In this document: in pieces, positions 44,387-56,395 of the stretch
How positions within the stretch are numbered: position 1 is the first letter of the stretch
Layout: each line of letters starts with the position of its first letter
DNA from: Micrasema longulum
Lineage: Eukaryota; Arthropoda; Insecta; Trichoptera; Brachycentridae
DNA length: 64,000 nt
Direction of reading: 5' to 3'
Assembly (NCBI GenBank): GCA_022494885.1
Contig: JAGVSM010002402.1
Coordinates: 124,001 to 188,000 of the forward strand
Notes under the pieces: model-generated
Databases searched by the model: none
What the model was told of the DNA's origin: nothing
Seen by the model: the letters and a program-made list of their open reading frames with translations, nothing else
Position numbers and translations under genes: made by a program

Positions 44387-45074
44387 TCTTTATATATATA
44401 ATTCCTCTGTACGTGTGATGTCACCGAACTCCTCCTAAACGGCTTAACCGATTTACGTGCGGTTTTAAATACAGATCTTTGCGTTGTGCGTGTTAATAGA
44501 TATTAAAATCTTCAATCTAATATGTAAAAGAGAAGTAAGGAGCATAAATATGTTATTCATAGATCTACCAGGGTTGCATTCAAGGAGAATACATTTACAA
44601 AAAGATGGAAAGATGTTGTTACTTCGTCTACAAAAAAGTTTGTTTTTGAATGTTTACAAACAGCATTTGTTTTTTGTGGATCTCAATCAAATTCTTTCCT
44701 TAAATTTCTTATAATTTCTACCCATTTATTTCTTTTTACTGGATTTTTTGTAACACTACAATAATATTAAATTCAATACATTTTTTAAAATCGTATTCCT
44801 AGATAAGTACACCCCTATGTTGGTGAGAAGACCGGAGCTTGACGTTTGCAAAAATAATGCCATATTTGAAAAAATATTTATTTTATGTTTTGGAATTCAA
44901 CCATAAACAAGTACCTACTTAAATTCAATATCAACATTTTTTAGTTTTGGAATTTAATCACAAACAAGTACCTAGGTACCTACTTATTAGTACGTTTTAA
45001 AAAAAATTCCAAGCTAATAGCAGGCAAACCAACTAGCAACGTTTGGGCAGGACAACGTCTGACTGGTCCGCTAG
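44387..45074 (+). mobile_element. Non-autonomous Helitron-like element (Lep1/ISBu2 type)
   Basis: The 5' end TCTTTATATATATAATTCC with CCTAAACGGCTTAACCGAT and the 3' end GGACAACGTCTGACTGGTCC followed by GCTAG match, from memory, the terminal pattern of Lepidopteran Lep1/ISBu2 Helitrons. The element starts TC, ends CTAG, and lies between A (44386) and T (45075), as Helitrons do. A short GGAC...GTCC stem precedes the end. No helicase is encoded. It contains an internal duplication near 44890-44985 (GTTTTGGAATT, AACAAGTACCTA). Confidence 0.7.
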
Positions 45075-45334
45075 TATATAAATATATAGTATTTCCAAAA
45101 AGTACGTAAATCACATGCAGATTTATAGATATGCGAACTCCACCATGTCTAAACATGCACAAAGCTTAAATAAAAAATATTTAATCTTATATTGAAGAAT
45201 TGGTAGGGAGTTAAGATGGAGGGGGGTAGTCTAGAAAAGTCAGTATGTAATTATATACGTATTTTTAAAACATAAATAATATCAAGCAACACACAAAGTA
45301 CATTTACGTTAATTTTTTTTTTCCATTTTTTTTC

Positions 45335-45440
45335 TTGCACCACAATAGGTCACGAGGCTCAATCGCAGCAGTGGTGAATTACAACACAAAACAATACAAA
45401 ACCTAAGCTTGAGAAAGAACATTTTTTTTTGTACTTACTC
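45335..45440 (-). mobile_element. SINE-3 copy, body and 3' end only
   Basis: Plus-strand text TTACAACACAAAACAATAC and CCTAAGCTTGAGAAAGAACA matches the complement of the 48413 body and the 59790 copy. The tRNA-like head is missing. Confidence 0.5.
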
Positions 45441-45479
45441 TTTCTGCTTTCAGTACACGAGGCATATAATATGTTCGAT

Positions 45480-46075
45480 TCTGCTGGGTTATAGCTCATG
45501 CTGGGGAAATCGAAAATGAAAGAGCAGATGAGCTAGCCAAGGCTGCTGCGTTAAAAAAAGTGAGGCCGAACTTTGATGAAGTCCCAATAAGCCATGTAAG
45601 GTGGTGAAATTGTATGAAGAAGGAACTGCCAACAAGTGGATCATTTTGAAAAGCGCAGACGAGACCAAAACATTTTGGAAGCATGAAACGCCTGCATATG
45701 AACTTACCTAGGCTCGCTCGGGGCATGGATGCATGAGGGAATATCTGCATCGCTTTGGGCTGCTAGACGATAGTTGCTGCCCATGTGATGGCATCACTGA
45801 GCAGACTGTAGGACATCTTCTATCATACTGCCCAGTGTTCGATATGCCGAGATGGGAGCTTGAATGCAAACTAAACACTCGGATTGCTGCGACAACTAAC
45901 CTAGCTGAACTTCTTAACTGTAATGATACACGAAGAAAGACTGTTCGATTCATTACAGGGACGATCAGGCGGGCTAAGTTATTTTATGCCAGTATTTAAC
46001 TTCTTTTATTTTATTTTGTGTCCAACCTTTACGACTATTTTTTTAATTATTAGTTAATTTAATATAATAAATTTC
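45480..46075 (+). mobile_element. RNase-H-type non-LTR retrotransposon 3' part
   Basis: Plus strand WVIAHAGEIENERADELAKA is the end of an RNase H domain (HAG...NERAD). After stops the frame resumes as MREYLHRFGLLDDSCCPCDG, ITEQTVGHLLSYCPVFDMPR and ends at 45999 (CX2CX9HX4C knuckle). Such an arrangement is found in R1/LOA/I-like elements. It is a different family from RT-N at 7025. The 3' UTR runs to about 46075. Confidence 0.8.
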
Positions 46076-46431
46076 AAGCGGTATTTTATTTATTCTGATT
46101 CAGTTGTTATTTTTATTGTTGTTATCTACGGTGAATTTTTTTAAAGAAAACCGAATATATCATTAATATAAACATTCGATAAAACCTCGCATATAACAGA
46201 AGCAAGGTACAAATAATTTGCAACTTTATAATTGATTTATTTTTTTAATTTACAGGGAGTCGCGCGTGAATCAAATGTTTGACCATTACACCGCTTGGGT
46301 CACCAAGTTTAGAACAAAGTGCCTTTGTTTAGTACATAATTTATACATAAACAAATAAGTATTGTTTTTTCTCTCGATCAGAAAGTAAGAATATGGAAAG
46401 AACTCGATAGATTACTCGGGAAGATAACACA

Positions 46432-46915
46432 TGTTCGGGAGTGTGACCGATAATATAAAAGTATCCGGAGGTGTGAGAGTAAGATCTGTGTTATAACAAA
46501 GTTATCTAACGCGAGTAATTAATTGGATTCTATACCGAGTCGTGTATTTATTAGATCCTAATTCTGAAATATATCCGTGTCCACGTGGAAAGAACAGATT
46601 TACGTTACACCTTTTGGAGTTACACGATATTACATCGAGATAAATGTGAAGAAAGCTCGGAATCGAAGTATCTCTCAACAAGTTGAATTTATCGGTTTAA
46701 GCGTCGCTCCGTTCAAATTCTTTGTCATCGCTTTAATTTTGGATGTCTTTACGTGCGTTGGCGACATTTATTTAGAAGTTATTCCACGCTTTTTGTCTCT
46801 TCGGCCCGCATAATACGTAGTACCTCTTTATTTGTAATTCCTCACATAAAATAAGGCAGTACGTGAGCCTAATAAATATATTTAGGTTTTAATTCACCCA
46901 CCGGCGGCCCGAACA
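46432..46915 (+). mobile_element. Candidate solo LTR
   Basis: A 484-bp segment starts TGTTCGGG and ends with its inverse CCCGAACA. It has a TATAAAAG box near 46456, an AATAAA at about 46871 and lower AT content than its flanks, as expected for a retrovirus-like LTR with promoter and poly(A) signal. TGTT...AACA ends are common in BEL/Pao LTRs. No 5-bp target duplication is visible (ACACA left, AAGTT right) and no internal region or second LTR is in the window, so this stays a candidate. Confidence 0.5.
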
Positions 46916-48412
46916 AAGTTTTATTTGTTTTAAAAGGCAAACGACACCATAAACTTGTCCATTTCTTTTGGTAGACATCGTTTCACGGGACCATTCCGTA
47001 CAAAGTTAACTGGCCCTGTAAACCTGAATTTTTTCCGCAGGTTTCAGTGTACATGAACTGAACATGAGCGGGACAAAAAACTCCGAGACAGCGGAATTGA
47101 TCAGTTAACATTTCACATTCAGAATTAAGAATGAGACACGATTTAGTCATTACTTGAAGTGAAAAAATGACTACAACGAAGAATGATGTAAACCGAAAGA
47201 TTTATGGCCGTGTTTTGAAAATATTTGAGAAAAGAAGAAAAAAAAACACAACCATAAACAAACCAATAAAAAAAACGCAAATATCTCCTTCCAAAAACTC
47301 TTATTTTTTTATTTGAAAAAATATTAATACGGACAGAAGATAATGTTACATAAAAATTAATATGTATAGTTAAACTGATAGTATTAATTAGTATTTTACA
47401 CGGATTATCCAGCTAGTCGGGGCAGGTTCACAGGCATGGGTCGCTCCTGTTTGTATAACCATAAACTGTGTCTATCTAATCAAATAATGCGTGTTTAATG
47501 TTTTTTATAAATAAATTTAGTACCTATGTAAAAAAAAATAAGCCAAAATGAACCTTTATCTTAACATTAATATCAGTCTACTTTCTTCAGTAAGTAAAAT
47601 TGACGCTAAAAGCCGAATTGTAATAACTGTAGATACTGTAATTTTTTCACGTTCCAAAAAAATATCAACACAATATTTCTCGCTATGATAACATTATTAA
47701 CTTTTTTAAAACCTCACTTCGCTTCGCTTTTAACGAACAAAAACTATCTGAAAAATTTGAGAAAATAAATAGTGTCAAAGATATTTCATCATTATTTGTT
47801 TCACGTAATTCTGATGCTTTCCTGTTTTATTTTTTGTGTTTTGGAACCCCCGTCTTCCAAATGCCAGCATTTAGCACACACCTCCTAAATAATTAATTAA
47901 ACCCACCAGTGAAGACGACCCACGACACGGAAACAGTTCTAAAAAATGAAGCTTTCTTCACGAGTAATAAATATTCCCGCTTACAATCCGTGAAAGATCT
48001 AACATTTTTTTACAAATAAAGAATACCCACATTTGAAGGTGTTTATTTGGTTTCCGGCAATACAAACCTATCTAAGCTTTTAAAGATTTTCTCATTTAAA
48101 TACATGCATACTGATTTATCTTGAAACAAAAACAACAACAAAGTAAAAAAAAACTCTACGGCTACATTGCTCGTTTGCTTTAAGCGGTTGCTGCTTTAGA
48201 TTAAGACGATATTTAAAAACAAAAATTTACTGTTATTTAATTATAAATTATTTTTCCGATCTGTCATTGGCCAGTTTAAATTTGTAAATTTCAGTTTCAC
48301 TTGTCTTTTATTTCTATAACAAATTACAATGAACGTCCACCAAAAAATTATACTGATCATGGACTAACATTTTCTTTGCGTTTTTTGTGAATGAAGTCTC
48401 ATTTATAATTGG
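46916..48412. other. AT-rich DNA without recognised features
   Basis: No gene. The first 250 bases after the candidate LTR were searched for retroelement internal sequence and none was seen. Confidence 0.25.
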
Positions 48413-48555
48413 CAGCCTCCGTGCGGTAGTGGTCAAGAGGCTTGACTCACGCACGGGTTCGACTCCGGGTGAAAACACAAAAATTGAATGTTATTTTACT
48501 CAACCCTGTTTTTGTGCTATAATTTATCACTACAATTGGACCTTCTAGAATGTTG
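48413..48555 (+). mobile_element. SINE-3 copy, tRNA-derived
   Basis: Box A region GTGCGGTAGTGGTCAAGAGG and box B GGGTTCGACTCCGGG are followed by a body (CAAAAATTGAATGTTATTTT, ACTCAACCCTGTTTTTGTGC). Two reverse copies at 45335 and 59790 share the body. The head is good, but the attached body and copies make a real tRNA gene unlikely. Confidence 0.65.
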
Positions 48556-48949
48556 TGTTTTTAAAAATATTTTTTTTGAATATATGTTTGTAACATACTG
48601 TAGTTTTGCAATAAAATAGTGAGCACGCTTAACATGCAAGTGGAATTTGTCCATTTTAAAGTACTTCATTTTATTTTAAATAATTCATTATTTCAGTCTA
48701 GCGTTTTCGTGACATCCGATTTCTCATAACTTTGGATATAAACATAAATTTTTCCTTTTTAAAATCATGATTTTAGCAAATAAAGTACAAAAATATAACG
48801 ATAGTAGGATAGAAACAAGTGTAGGTATTTATTTTATTAAATCCCTTTTTTCACAACAATGATTAATGTGAGGTCTCCCGAAGACACTTAACAATCAACT
48901 TATTTTTTAAATAATTTTACATGTGAAAATACACAGAGAGAAATAACAA

Positions 48950-49135
48950 AATGTAAAACGAAAATATGTATTATTTTTTTGAAATAAAAGAGAAATACTT
49001 AAGTTCTTATTATTTACTCAAATATTTAGATTTTCAGACCATTTTCTAAAAGTCGTAAATAACTTGTGCTAGAAAAATGAAAATCAAGTTATGGTAGAGT
49101 GGGATTTGAGTTTTGGAAACACAACCAGGTTTTTA
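48950..49135 (-). mobile_element. SINE-1 copy, head decayed
   Basis: Minus-strand body matches the family (TTCTTATTATTTACTCAAAT and AAATCAAGTTATGGTAGAGT on the plus strand). The tRNA-like head is largely deleted between GGGATTTGAG and CACAACC. Confidence 0.65.
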
Positions 49136-50169
49136 ATGTTAATATTAATTATAACCCGGTTAGTGTTATGTTACTTCTGCTCTAAACCATTTCCATGTTC
49201 TTAATATTGTATAAACATTTCAATACATACATACATACGAAAATATAGCAGATTTATAAATAATATACAAAAAAATATATAAGATAAATTAATCACTATC
49301 CTTACTTCCAATATTTAGAATCACATTTCTGAAAAACGTTATATTGGTGTTTTAAAAAGGCAAAAGCTTTTTGTTTGCATTTTGTAAAAAAACATCTTTA
49401 ATTTACCTACGCACTCTTACAACCCTTCTAAGACACACTCGTAAATGCTCCCCATAAATAACTGTCCTTTAATAATATTGCGTATATGATACATTATATG
49501 ATGTGTAATTAGGGACATAATCAGTTGTGAAGCTAAAAAATAATACCCCTAATTTCGAGTAGTTTGTAAGTTCAATGAAGCATTATTTGGTTTCCTGTCG
49601 GATATGACAATATTTCACCTTAAATTACGACTTTTATGTATGTCAAAACACATCCCCATTCTGTTACCCTTTAGTGTAAAGGTAAACACCCTACCTTTGT
49701 CTAGTCTCAGTTAGGGTTAGAGGTATGAGTTGATGAATGTTAACAAATCCCGGAGCAGAGGCATAAAAGGCGTTCGGTGATTTGTTCCGGAGATGTTGTG
49801 TACACAATATGTGTGCATAGTCTGTAGGAAATCGGATTCCAAATAATAAAGGGTATTTGATCTGTAAAACCAATATTTTAAACCGCATGTGTGGAGGGTA
49901 GGAACGGGTAGAATCCATAAAACAGGCTTAAGTGGCATTCAGCGGTTAAATGAAAAGTAGCATCCAAATGCCTAAATACATTCACCTAAATTGTTAACCC
50001 GTTTGCACAGGCAACTTAGAGAAGTACACTCGAAGTCTATTTTTCTTATAAATGTTGTACTGGCTACCGACGTTATTAGCAGTGTAAACAGGTCTGGTAT
50101 TCATTATTCGTGATTCAATTTAAAATGTCGATGTAATTTAAAACTGCTTTTAATTACATTTTTTTAACT
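49136..50169. other. Intergenic DNA without a recognised gene
   Basis: 49640-49940 is less AT-rich and holds overlapping minus-strand frames with no domain. An AAAGGTAAACACCCTACCTTT inverted pair is at about 49678-49698. Confidence 0.25.
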
Positions 50170-50345
50170 GGGTTGTAATACCATTATAGTGTTGTAGTGA
50201 ATTCACGGATTAAAGGTCCAAGGTTCGAATTCCACTTTACCACAACTCGATTTTCATTTTTCCAAAATAACTTACTTTTAGGAAATAGTATGATATTTTA
50301 AATATATCGGTAAATAATAATAACCCAAAAAAATCTTTCTTAAAT
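50170..50345 (+). mobile_element. SINE-1 copy
   Basis: Begins GGGTTGTAATACC, keeps box B as GGTTCGAATTCC, and continues with CCACAACTCGATTTTCATTT and the family tail near 50320. Box A is degraded. Confidence 0.7.
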
Positions 50346-50442
50346 TATAGTATTCCATAGTTTGTATATATTTACATATTTTTATAAATTACACCAATAG
50401 ATCTTTTACAAGTACTTTACATTGATAAATGACAAATAAATG

Positions 50443-50469
50443 TATATATATATATATATATATATATAT
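50443..50469. repeat. (TA)n microsatellite
   Basis: An uninterrupted TA run of about 27 bases between a SINE-1 copy and an RT-G fragment. Confidence 0.9.
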
Positions 50470-50559
50470 CTAAAGAGAGGTAAAAAAGAGGTAAAATTTT
50501 TGTATAAGCCGTTTAACGTAAGTGTATAATATAAATTGAATGATATGAAGCAAATAAGT

Positions 50560-51180
50560 TTAACACTTTGTGCCTTAATGCCCAAAATCCCCTGACCCTG
50601 TCAAACCAAGTCATCGAAAGGGTCAAGAGTTTCAAATACCTCGGAGTACATGTTGCGGACAATGGCAGCTTTCAAAAAGAACAGGAAGTGTGGCTAGGAA
50701 TAGCAGGCGCCTCATTCGACAGTATGAAGGCTGTCTATAGATCGGATATTTACTCAGTGAAAACCAAATGCCGCCTGATAACGCCTGCTTAGCACCAATT
50801 CTCCTCTATGGATGCGAATCGTGGCACCTCACTAGGTCCCAAAACAGCAAAATAGTAAGTTTTAAGAATAGGTGTCTCAGAAGAATCTTAGGTGCGCGGT
50901 GGTTTGACTTTGTGCGGAATGAAATAATAAGAGAACGGACGCAGCAAACTCCGGTGACAACTGTCATCGAGCGGAGGCAATACTGCTGGCTTGATGTGAG
51001 GTTTCAGAGCCTTCACCTGGCTTGCCTACAGGGCATCAGGGTCTCGACGTCCACTGCTTATTGTTCGTCGGCAGTTCATGTCATAGATGGAGGATGCGCA
51101 AGAGCTGGCAGCCGACAGAGATGCCAGGAGGATTTTCGTGGACACCATAAGCTCTAACTAGGGAGCGGACATGGAACGAT
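50560..51180 (+). mobile_element. RT-G fragment, longest copy
   Basis: Plus strand reads RVKSFKYLGVHVADNGSFQK, AVYRSDIYSVKTKCRL, then after a frame change LAPILLYGCESWHLTRSQNS, FKNRCLRRILGARWFDFVRN and EIIRERTQQTPVTTVIERRQ. It ends with GACACCATAAGCTCTAACTA, the counterpart of the 20636 end. Pseudogene with at least two frame changes. Confidence 0.8.
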
Positions 51181-51916
51181 GAATAATATCAAAGAATTGG
51201 ACAAATAAATCTGATTTAAAACATTTAAATATAGGCACTCATGTACAATTGTACAATGTACATAAAACTTAAAGGGAACAATAAAATTATCTTCAAATTT
51301 TATTTAGTACTAAACAGATAAGTTCATACATGTATTTATTTTTTAATTAATTATACAACGTAGAATCAATAATACGTTTCTGAGCGATTTTCTCATATTT
51401 AGAAATGGTTAAAACTTATATTGTTGTTGGTATTCTTCAATTAATCTCTGATATTCTATTTTATTATATTTTTTATTCTATTCATACGAATTTTATGTCG
51501 GAGCAATTACATTTAGATGCACATACACTTTAACCACAAAATCATGAATATTTGTGGATCATTGACCGTATCTTTAAGTATAAAATCTAAAAACTACAGT
51601 ATTTCAATACATATTGTACATATGCACCTACCATAGAAACCTGGAAGTCCAAAAGTAAATCTTAAAGCAATGAATTAAGAAATGATGTGCTATTCAGGTA
51701 TTTTTGGAAAAAAAAGGGGCAAAACAAGTAAGTTTATTAAAAAAAAAGTTTTGAAATATAGTTTTTGATCCTGATGATGGTATTCACGTTTACTCTCATT
51801 TAGAAACAAAAATACAGATTATCCTTTAATAATGCGAAAGAAAAAAAAAAAATAAAAAATAGTTGGCAATGTTTTAAGAATGATTTCCTACCTTGGGAGT
51901 AAATAAAATCTTAATT

Positions 51917-52272
51917 TATTGCAATAGAAAAGGAAAACATTTTTGAGGAGGGATAAGGAAGTCAAGGCATTTACAGGGCTTATGGCCTATCATTGGCTGG
52001 TTTGAGTGCACACTGTGTAACATCAATCATTCTGTCTATGTTTAACGATCTATTTTTTCTCAACCTTTTATGTAATCTAATCTCGGCCACATTCGTAAAG
52101 TCAACATATGAAAGAGTTAAGAGAAATGTGGATGTTTAAGCAGGCAGAATGGTGAATGTTATAAAGTGTTGGCCACTTAAACTGACCAACAAGTCATTAG
52201 TCCTGTAGACGCCTAGACTTCCATATTCCAATATCAAAAATGTTTCCCCTCTCGGTTGCAATAAATTTAGAA
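51917..52272. mobile_element. FB1 foldback, complete copy
   Basis: The left terminus TTATTGCAATAGAAAAGG, AAAACATTTTTGAGGAGGGA, AGGCATTTACAGGGCTTATG is mirrored at the right by AGTCCTGTAGACGCCTAGAC, AAAAATGTTTCCCCTCTCGG, TTGCAATAAA. Arms are about 90 bases with scattered mismatches. Total length is about 355 bp, similar to 16292-16644. Confidence 0.75.
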
Positions 52273-52409
52273 ACTTGCTGATTTTTTTTTCCATTGCCAA
52301 ATTTTCATTAAGAACTCATCACCAGCACCTCCAATGATTATATCCGCAAGCTTTATGTTATCGTCATTTTTATGTTGCATATACTACTTTGCCTTACAGA
52401 AAGTTACCT

Positions 52410-53010
52410 AAACACTACTACTACTACTACCATCACGCCATTTCTCCGTAGGGGTAGGCAGAGAGAATAGACCGTCACACACGTCTATCCTGGCATACAT
52501 GCCCTTCGGTTCTGTCTGCTTTTGACATGACCAGACTTAAGATTTTGGTTTATCTGATCATGCCACGTCTTCCTTGGTCATCCTCGTCTCACGTTGCCTT
52601 CCATTTTCGCCATATATATATATACTTGTTTTACCATTCTTTCATCGTCCATTCGTTCTACGTGACCAAACCATCTCAGAGACCCTTTCTTAATCTTATA
52701 AATTATACTTGACTCAGATTTACACTCTCGCCTGATTTCATCATTCGTAACCCTGTCATACATTGATTTTCCATACATTCCTCTAAGAGATCGCATTTCA
52801 ACCGCGTTCACTCGGCTTTCATCCTTCCTCTGCTAGTTCCATGTTTCACTTCCATACATAAGTGTTGGGACTAAAACTCCGTTGTGCACTGCCAGTTTAG
52901 CTTCGATTGACATATTTTTATTAGAAATTACTGTGCTTAGTGCTCCGTTCATTTGGTTGCCCGCATTTACTCTTTTTTCAACATCTATTTCTACTCTTCC
53001 ATCTTAACCA
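52410..53010 (-). mobile_element. RT-K fragment, longest copy
   Basis: Minus strand: EIDVEKRVNAGNQMNGALST near 52930-52990, then RVNAVEMRSLRGMYGKSMYD and GSLRWFGHVERMDDERMVKQ. The 3' end again has TACTACTACTACTACCATCA on the plus strand. The copy extends about 70 bases further 5' than 15118-15660 and carries stops. Confidence 0.8.
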
Positions 53011-53704
53011 TCCTTAACATAATGAATTCATTAATTATCTTAAAAACGAATTTGTGTTTTACACACTTAATCATGAATTCATTTGCCTTGTTTTTTTCTC
53101 GATTTCACTTATTTTATAGATTAACGGATGTGCGTTTAATATTTAAATACTAAATTTGCTACGTACACTTTTCTCACCCTTAACAAATAAATCTAGGGAT
53201 GGTCGATTTGGTAACACCATTACTACTTACCATATGATCCGTTTGCAGTTATGATATGTAAAATAGGGGGATGGGGATGAGGCTTGGGGTGGAAGAAACG
53301 ATGCGCTGCATAACGCGAAGAGATTTCAAATTATCCGTAAATCAAACAGTCCTTATACAGCCTGAGGTCGCAGGGCTAAGGGATGGCGATGGTCACTATT
53401 GGCCCTGGAAAATTACCGAAAAAATAAATTGAAGTACCCGGCTAAAATAAACTTACTGACCACTTATAAAACAAACTTGCGAAGAACATTACGAAGAACA
53501 AAAAATACCATTATATTATTAATACTCCTATTGACAACGATGATTTGAAAATTGAATCAAACTAAACAAACAACTTGATTTGATCAAAGGCAAAAAATTA
53601 CTATTAAGTACTCAAACGTCTAGTTAAAAGTCTGGAGCAACGGTAAATTAACATTTAATTTCACCAATAATCAACAGCACAGTAAATTATTCAAATATTA
53701 CATT
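53011..53704. other. Intergenic DNA without recognised features
   Basis: 53210-53420 is G-rich (AGGGGGATGGGGATGAGG) but shows no frame. Confidence 0.25.
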
Positions 53705-53950
53705 ATTAATGTTGACAAATTACAACAGGGATGAAGAATACCTTAAATAGGGAATATGAAAGTCTAAGCATTTATAGGGCTTATGACCTATCATTGGCTG
53801 GTTTAATTGGCCACTTTACACACTGTGTAACATTCACCATTTTGCCCATGTTTTCCCTCTCTGTTAAAAAAAAAATTGTTTGAACATCCATATTTCTTCA
53901 ATTCTTCAAGTCACAAACATTTGGACAAACTCAAATATTGTTATTAATGT
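53705..53950. mobile_element. FB1 partial copy
   Basis: Left arm text TTACAACAGGGATGAAGAAT, GCTTATGACCTATCATTGGC and TTGGCCACTTTACACACTGT is followed by a short, degraded right side (ATTTGGACAAACTCAAATAT). Confidence 0.6.
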
Positions 53951-54680
53951 TGCTTCGATCTTTTATTCAGTTCTTTAGAATCATTTCCGTGAGTAATACT
54001 TTCTAAAAGTTCCTTAAATAAACAAATCGAACAATTTCACCAAACTGCATTATTTATTTAAATGCATGCATCAATTTATACCTTATACGTAACTCAGACT
54101 GAACTCTGACATGCATTTGGTATAATTTCAATTTCAAACTGTTTTATTGCTCCTAAATATATTAAATTCCTATCCGCAGATTAACAATTTTGAATACTTA
54201 CAGCCGATAGATAAAAGTTATGTTATAACAGCATGAGACGTTTGTCGCAATACGTTCATTGGAATTTTAATATTCTTCTTTATTACATTGATGGTATGTT
54301 TATTTTTTAACACGTCGGAAGTTTATCCGCTTTTTATTAATATGGCCTGGATAGCGAAATATGATTTTCCCATCAAATATTTATGACATCCTTGAGCAAA
54401 ATCAAAACAGTTAAGAGAGTGATTTATGAAAAAAGATATTCAATTAACTGATGCTGGCATAGTTAAACATACTATTTATATGTTTTTATTTATTGGGCTA
54501 ATGCAATATGATGAACCTGCAGATATTTATTTGAATATCTTATTATAAATACATTATATTATTACAATTATATAAAGTCACTGTGACTATCTAACTAGGG
54601 TTAGTAACCCTGTTTTAGGACAGTTAAAAATACATTTTTTTTTGCCAAAAACAGATTTTATAATAATTTATTAGGTTTTA
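53951..54680. other. AT-rich DNA without recognised features
   Basis: No gene or repeat seen. Confidence 0.25.
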
Positions 54681-55110
54681 CCTCAGAGTAATAATGCGCT
54701 AGCTATAGAGGGGCCCTATCGTTATTTTGCATAGAAGGAAACCGTTACATATTTTTGGTTAGCGACAACTTCACTCCGCTGGCGGCCATTTTGTTTTGTT
54801 TGACAACAGACGCGTAATAGACACTTTTGTTGATGTGCTTGGCTTTGTTTGTAAATAACTTGGATATTTACATGTCACAAAAAATACAAATCGACAATGG
54901 AGAATTTCAGTATGTTTGATTGCAGCAGTAAGAACGTCAAATCTGTGCATTTTTAAAGGTAATTACAATGCAAATTTGTATCGATTTGGCAATTCTCGAC
55001 CTGAACACGGCCCACTGCTTTGCTGCAAACTGAAACTGACTACTTAATATTCGTAGAATGGTTTTTCTACGTCTGAGCTTCTCCATAGCATGCGCATTAT
55101 TACTCTGAGG
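54681..55110. mobile_element. DNA-transposon derivative TIR-J, 430 bp
   Basis: Terminal inverted repeats of about 30 bases: CCTCAGAGTAATAATGCGC at the left, mirrored by GCGCATTATTACTCTGAGG at the right, with few mismatches. An inner CAGAG start is reminiscent of hAT ends, but no 8-bp duplication is seen. The interior has one short ATG frame (54897-54956, including CSSKNVKSVHF) followed by a GTAATT donor-like site. The right end has a second copy at 63858. Confidence 0.75.
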
Positions 55111-55839
55111 GTATTAACTGTTTACGTGAAAACAAATAAAAATACATGAATAAAGGTAAAAAAAACAATAAAAACAAAAAATATCAATTCTAACAAGGAC
55201 ATGACGTGCTGGCCATCTATCATCTAGCAGCCGGCAACTTCAAAGGCTGACGCTCTTACAACACTTTCACAGTTTTGGTATTATATTATATATTTTGCAA
55301 GAATTATTTCCTTGCCAATGAAGTTCTAAACATTTGTCCGAAAATCAATTGAAGAGAAATTAAAAGGTGTTAGTATGATTGGCCACCGTGGTCTTCAGTA
55401 GATATTGCGACCTGATAATTATCAAGCACTGCAAATTCCTTGAATAGAGAATCACTCTGGAGGCTTTTTTAGGGTAGTTCTTTCAATGACTTTTCTTTTT
55501 TTGCTGCGGGGTTCAACTCTGTCTTGATACAACTACCCCAATAAATTACACGGAAGGTTACTATTTTACATATTATGTAATATTTACTCTTATAATGAAC
55601 AAATAAATAAACAGGTAAACGACGTAATTAAAAAATTACGTTTATTTAACGACATTAATATTGTTCAAATGCCATTTGTAAAGTAGGTAAAATACCTTTA
55701 TCTGCTCATTAAATAAATAACACACATTGAAAAATTATTCAAATTTAATGTTTGAGGTGCATTTTAGAATAACATTATATGAAGGAGAGCATTTTGGTAT
55801 GCATATCAACAACAAACTTGAAATATAATTAAACCTAAA
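55111..55839. other. AT-rich DNA without recognised features
   Basis: No gene or repeat seen between TIR-J and the FB1 arm. Confidence 0.25.
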
Positions 55840-55960
55840 TGGAGAATCTCAACGTGAGAGAAATATGGAAGTCTAAGGCATTTCAGGAATTATAACCTTC
55901 ACGAAACTCATTACCTGTCATTCGTTGTTCAAAATCTCTTGCAAATTGTAGATCATTTGT
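55840..55960 (+). mobile_element. FB1 arm fragment
   Basis: GAGAAATATGGAAGTCTAAGG, ATTTCAGGAATTATAACCTT and TTACCTGTCATTCGTTG resemble the FB1 left arm. Diverged and single-armed. Confidence 0.45.
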
Positions 55961-56079
55961 TATTATGTTTGAACTTCCGCATTTCTGTAATTTAAAACAA
56001 GATAAATATTTTTTAAGGTTTTTTGAATAACGTAATGATATAGTTTTCGACTACACCGCCCTTGTATAATACATACAAT

Positions 56080-56395
56080 ATATTTTACTTCGCAAGGAAT
56101 GTAGAAATAAGACAACGGACGCAGAAACCTCAGGTGACAACCACCATCAAGCGAAGGCGATACGATATATATATACCTATACGAGTACATATATACTATA
56201 TTATTATTGATATTAGGTTCTCACGGTCCTGGACGTCTACGGCTGACAGTTTGTCAGCAGTTCACTTCTGAACTAGGGGGAGCGGACTTGACTTGGGAGG
56301 GCACACAGGAGCTGGCCGCAGACAGAGAGACCTGGAGATATTTGGTGGATACCATATGCTCAACCTAGGAAGCAGACACTGATTAAGTTAAGTTG
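56080..56395 (+). mobile_element. RT-G fragment, decayed
   Basis: CGCAAGGAATGTAGAAATAAG, CAACGGACGCAGAAACCTCA, GACAACCACCATCAAGCGAA and later GGATACCATATGCTCAACCT match RT-G with an AT-rich interruption (TATATATATACCT) near 56165-56210. Confidence 0.6.

Noticed and set aside
45733..45999. Host zinc-binding protein
   Set aside because: The cysteine/histidine knuckle directly follows an RNase H end (HAG...NERAD) with stops, which identifies it as a retrotransposon tail.
46577..46813. 78-codon plus-strand frame
   Set aside because: It begins with GTG, lacks a domain and lies inside the candidate LTR.
48413..48480. Possible tRNA gene on the plus strand
   Set aside because: The same reasoning applies: the body is shared with copies at 45335 and 59788, and no clean acceptor-stem pairing was seen.
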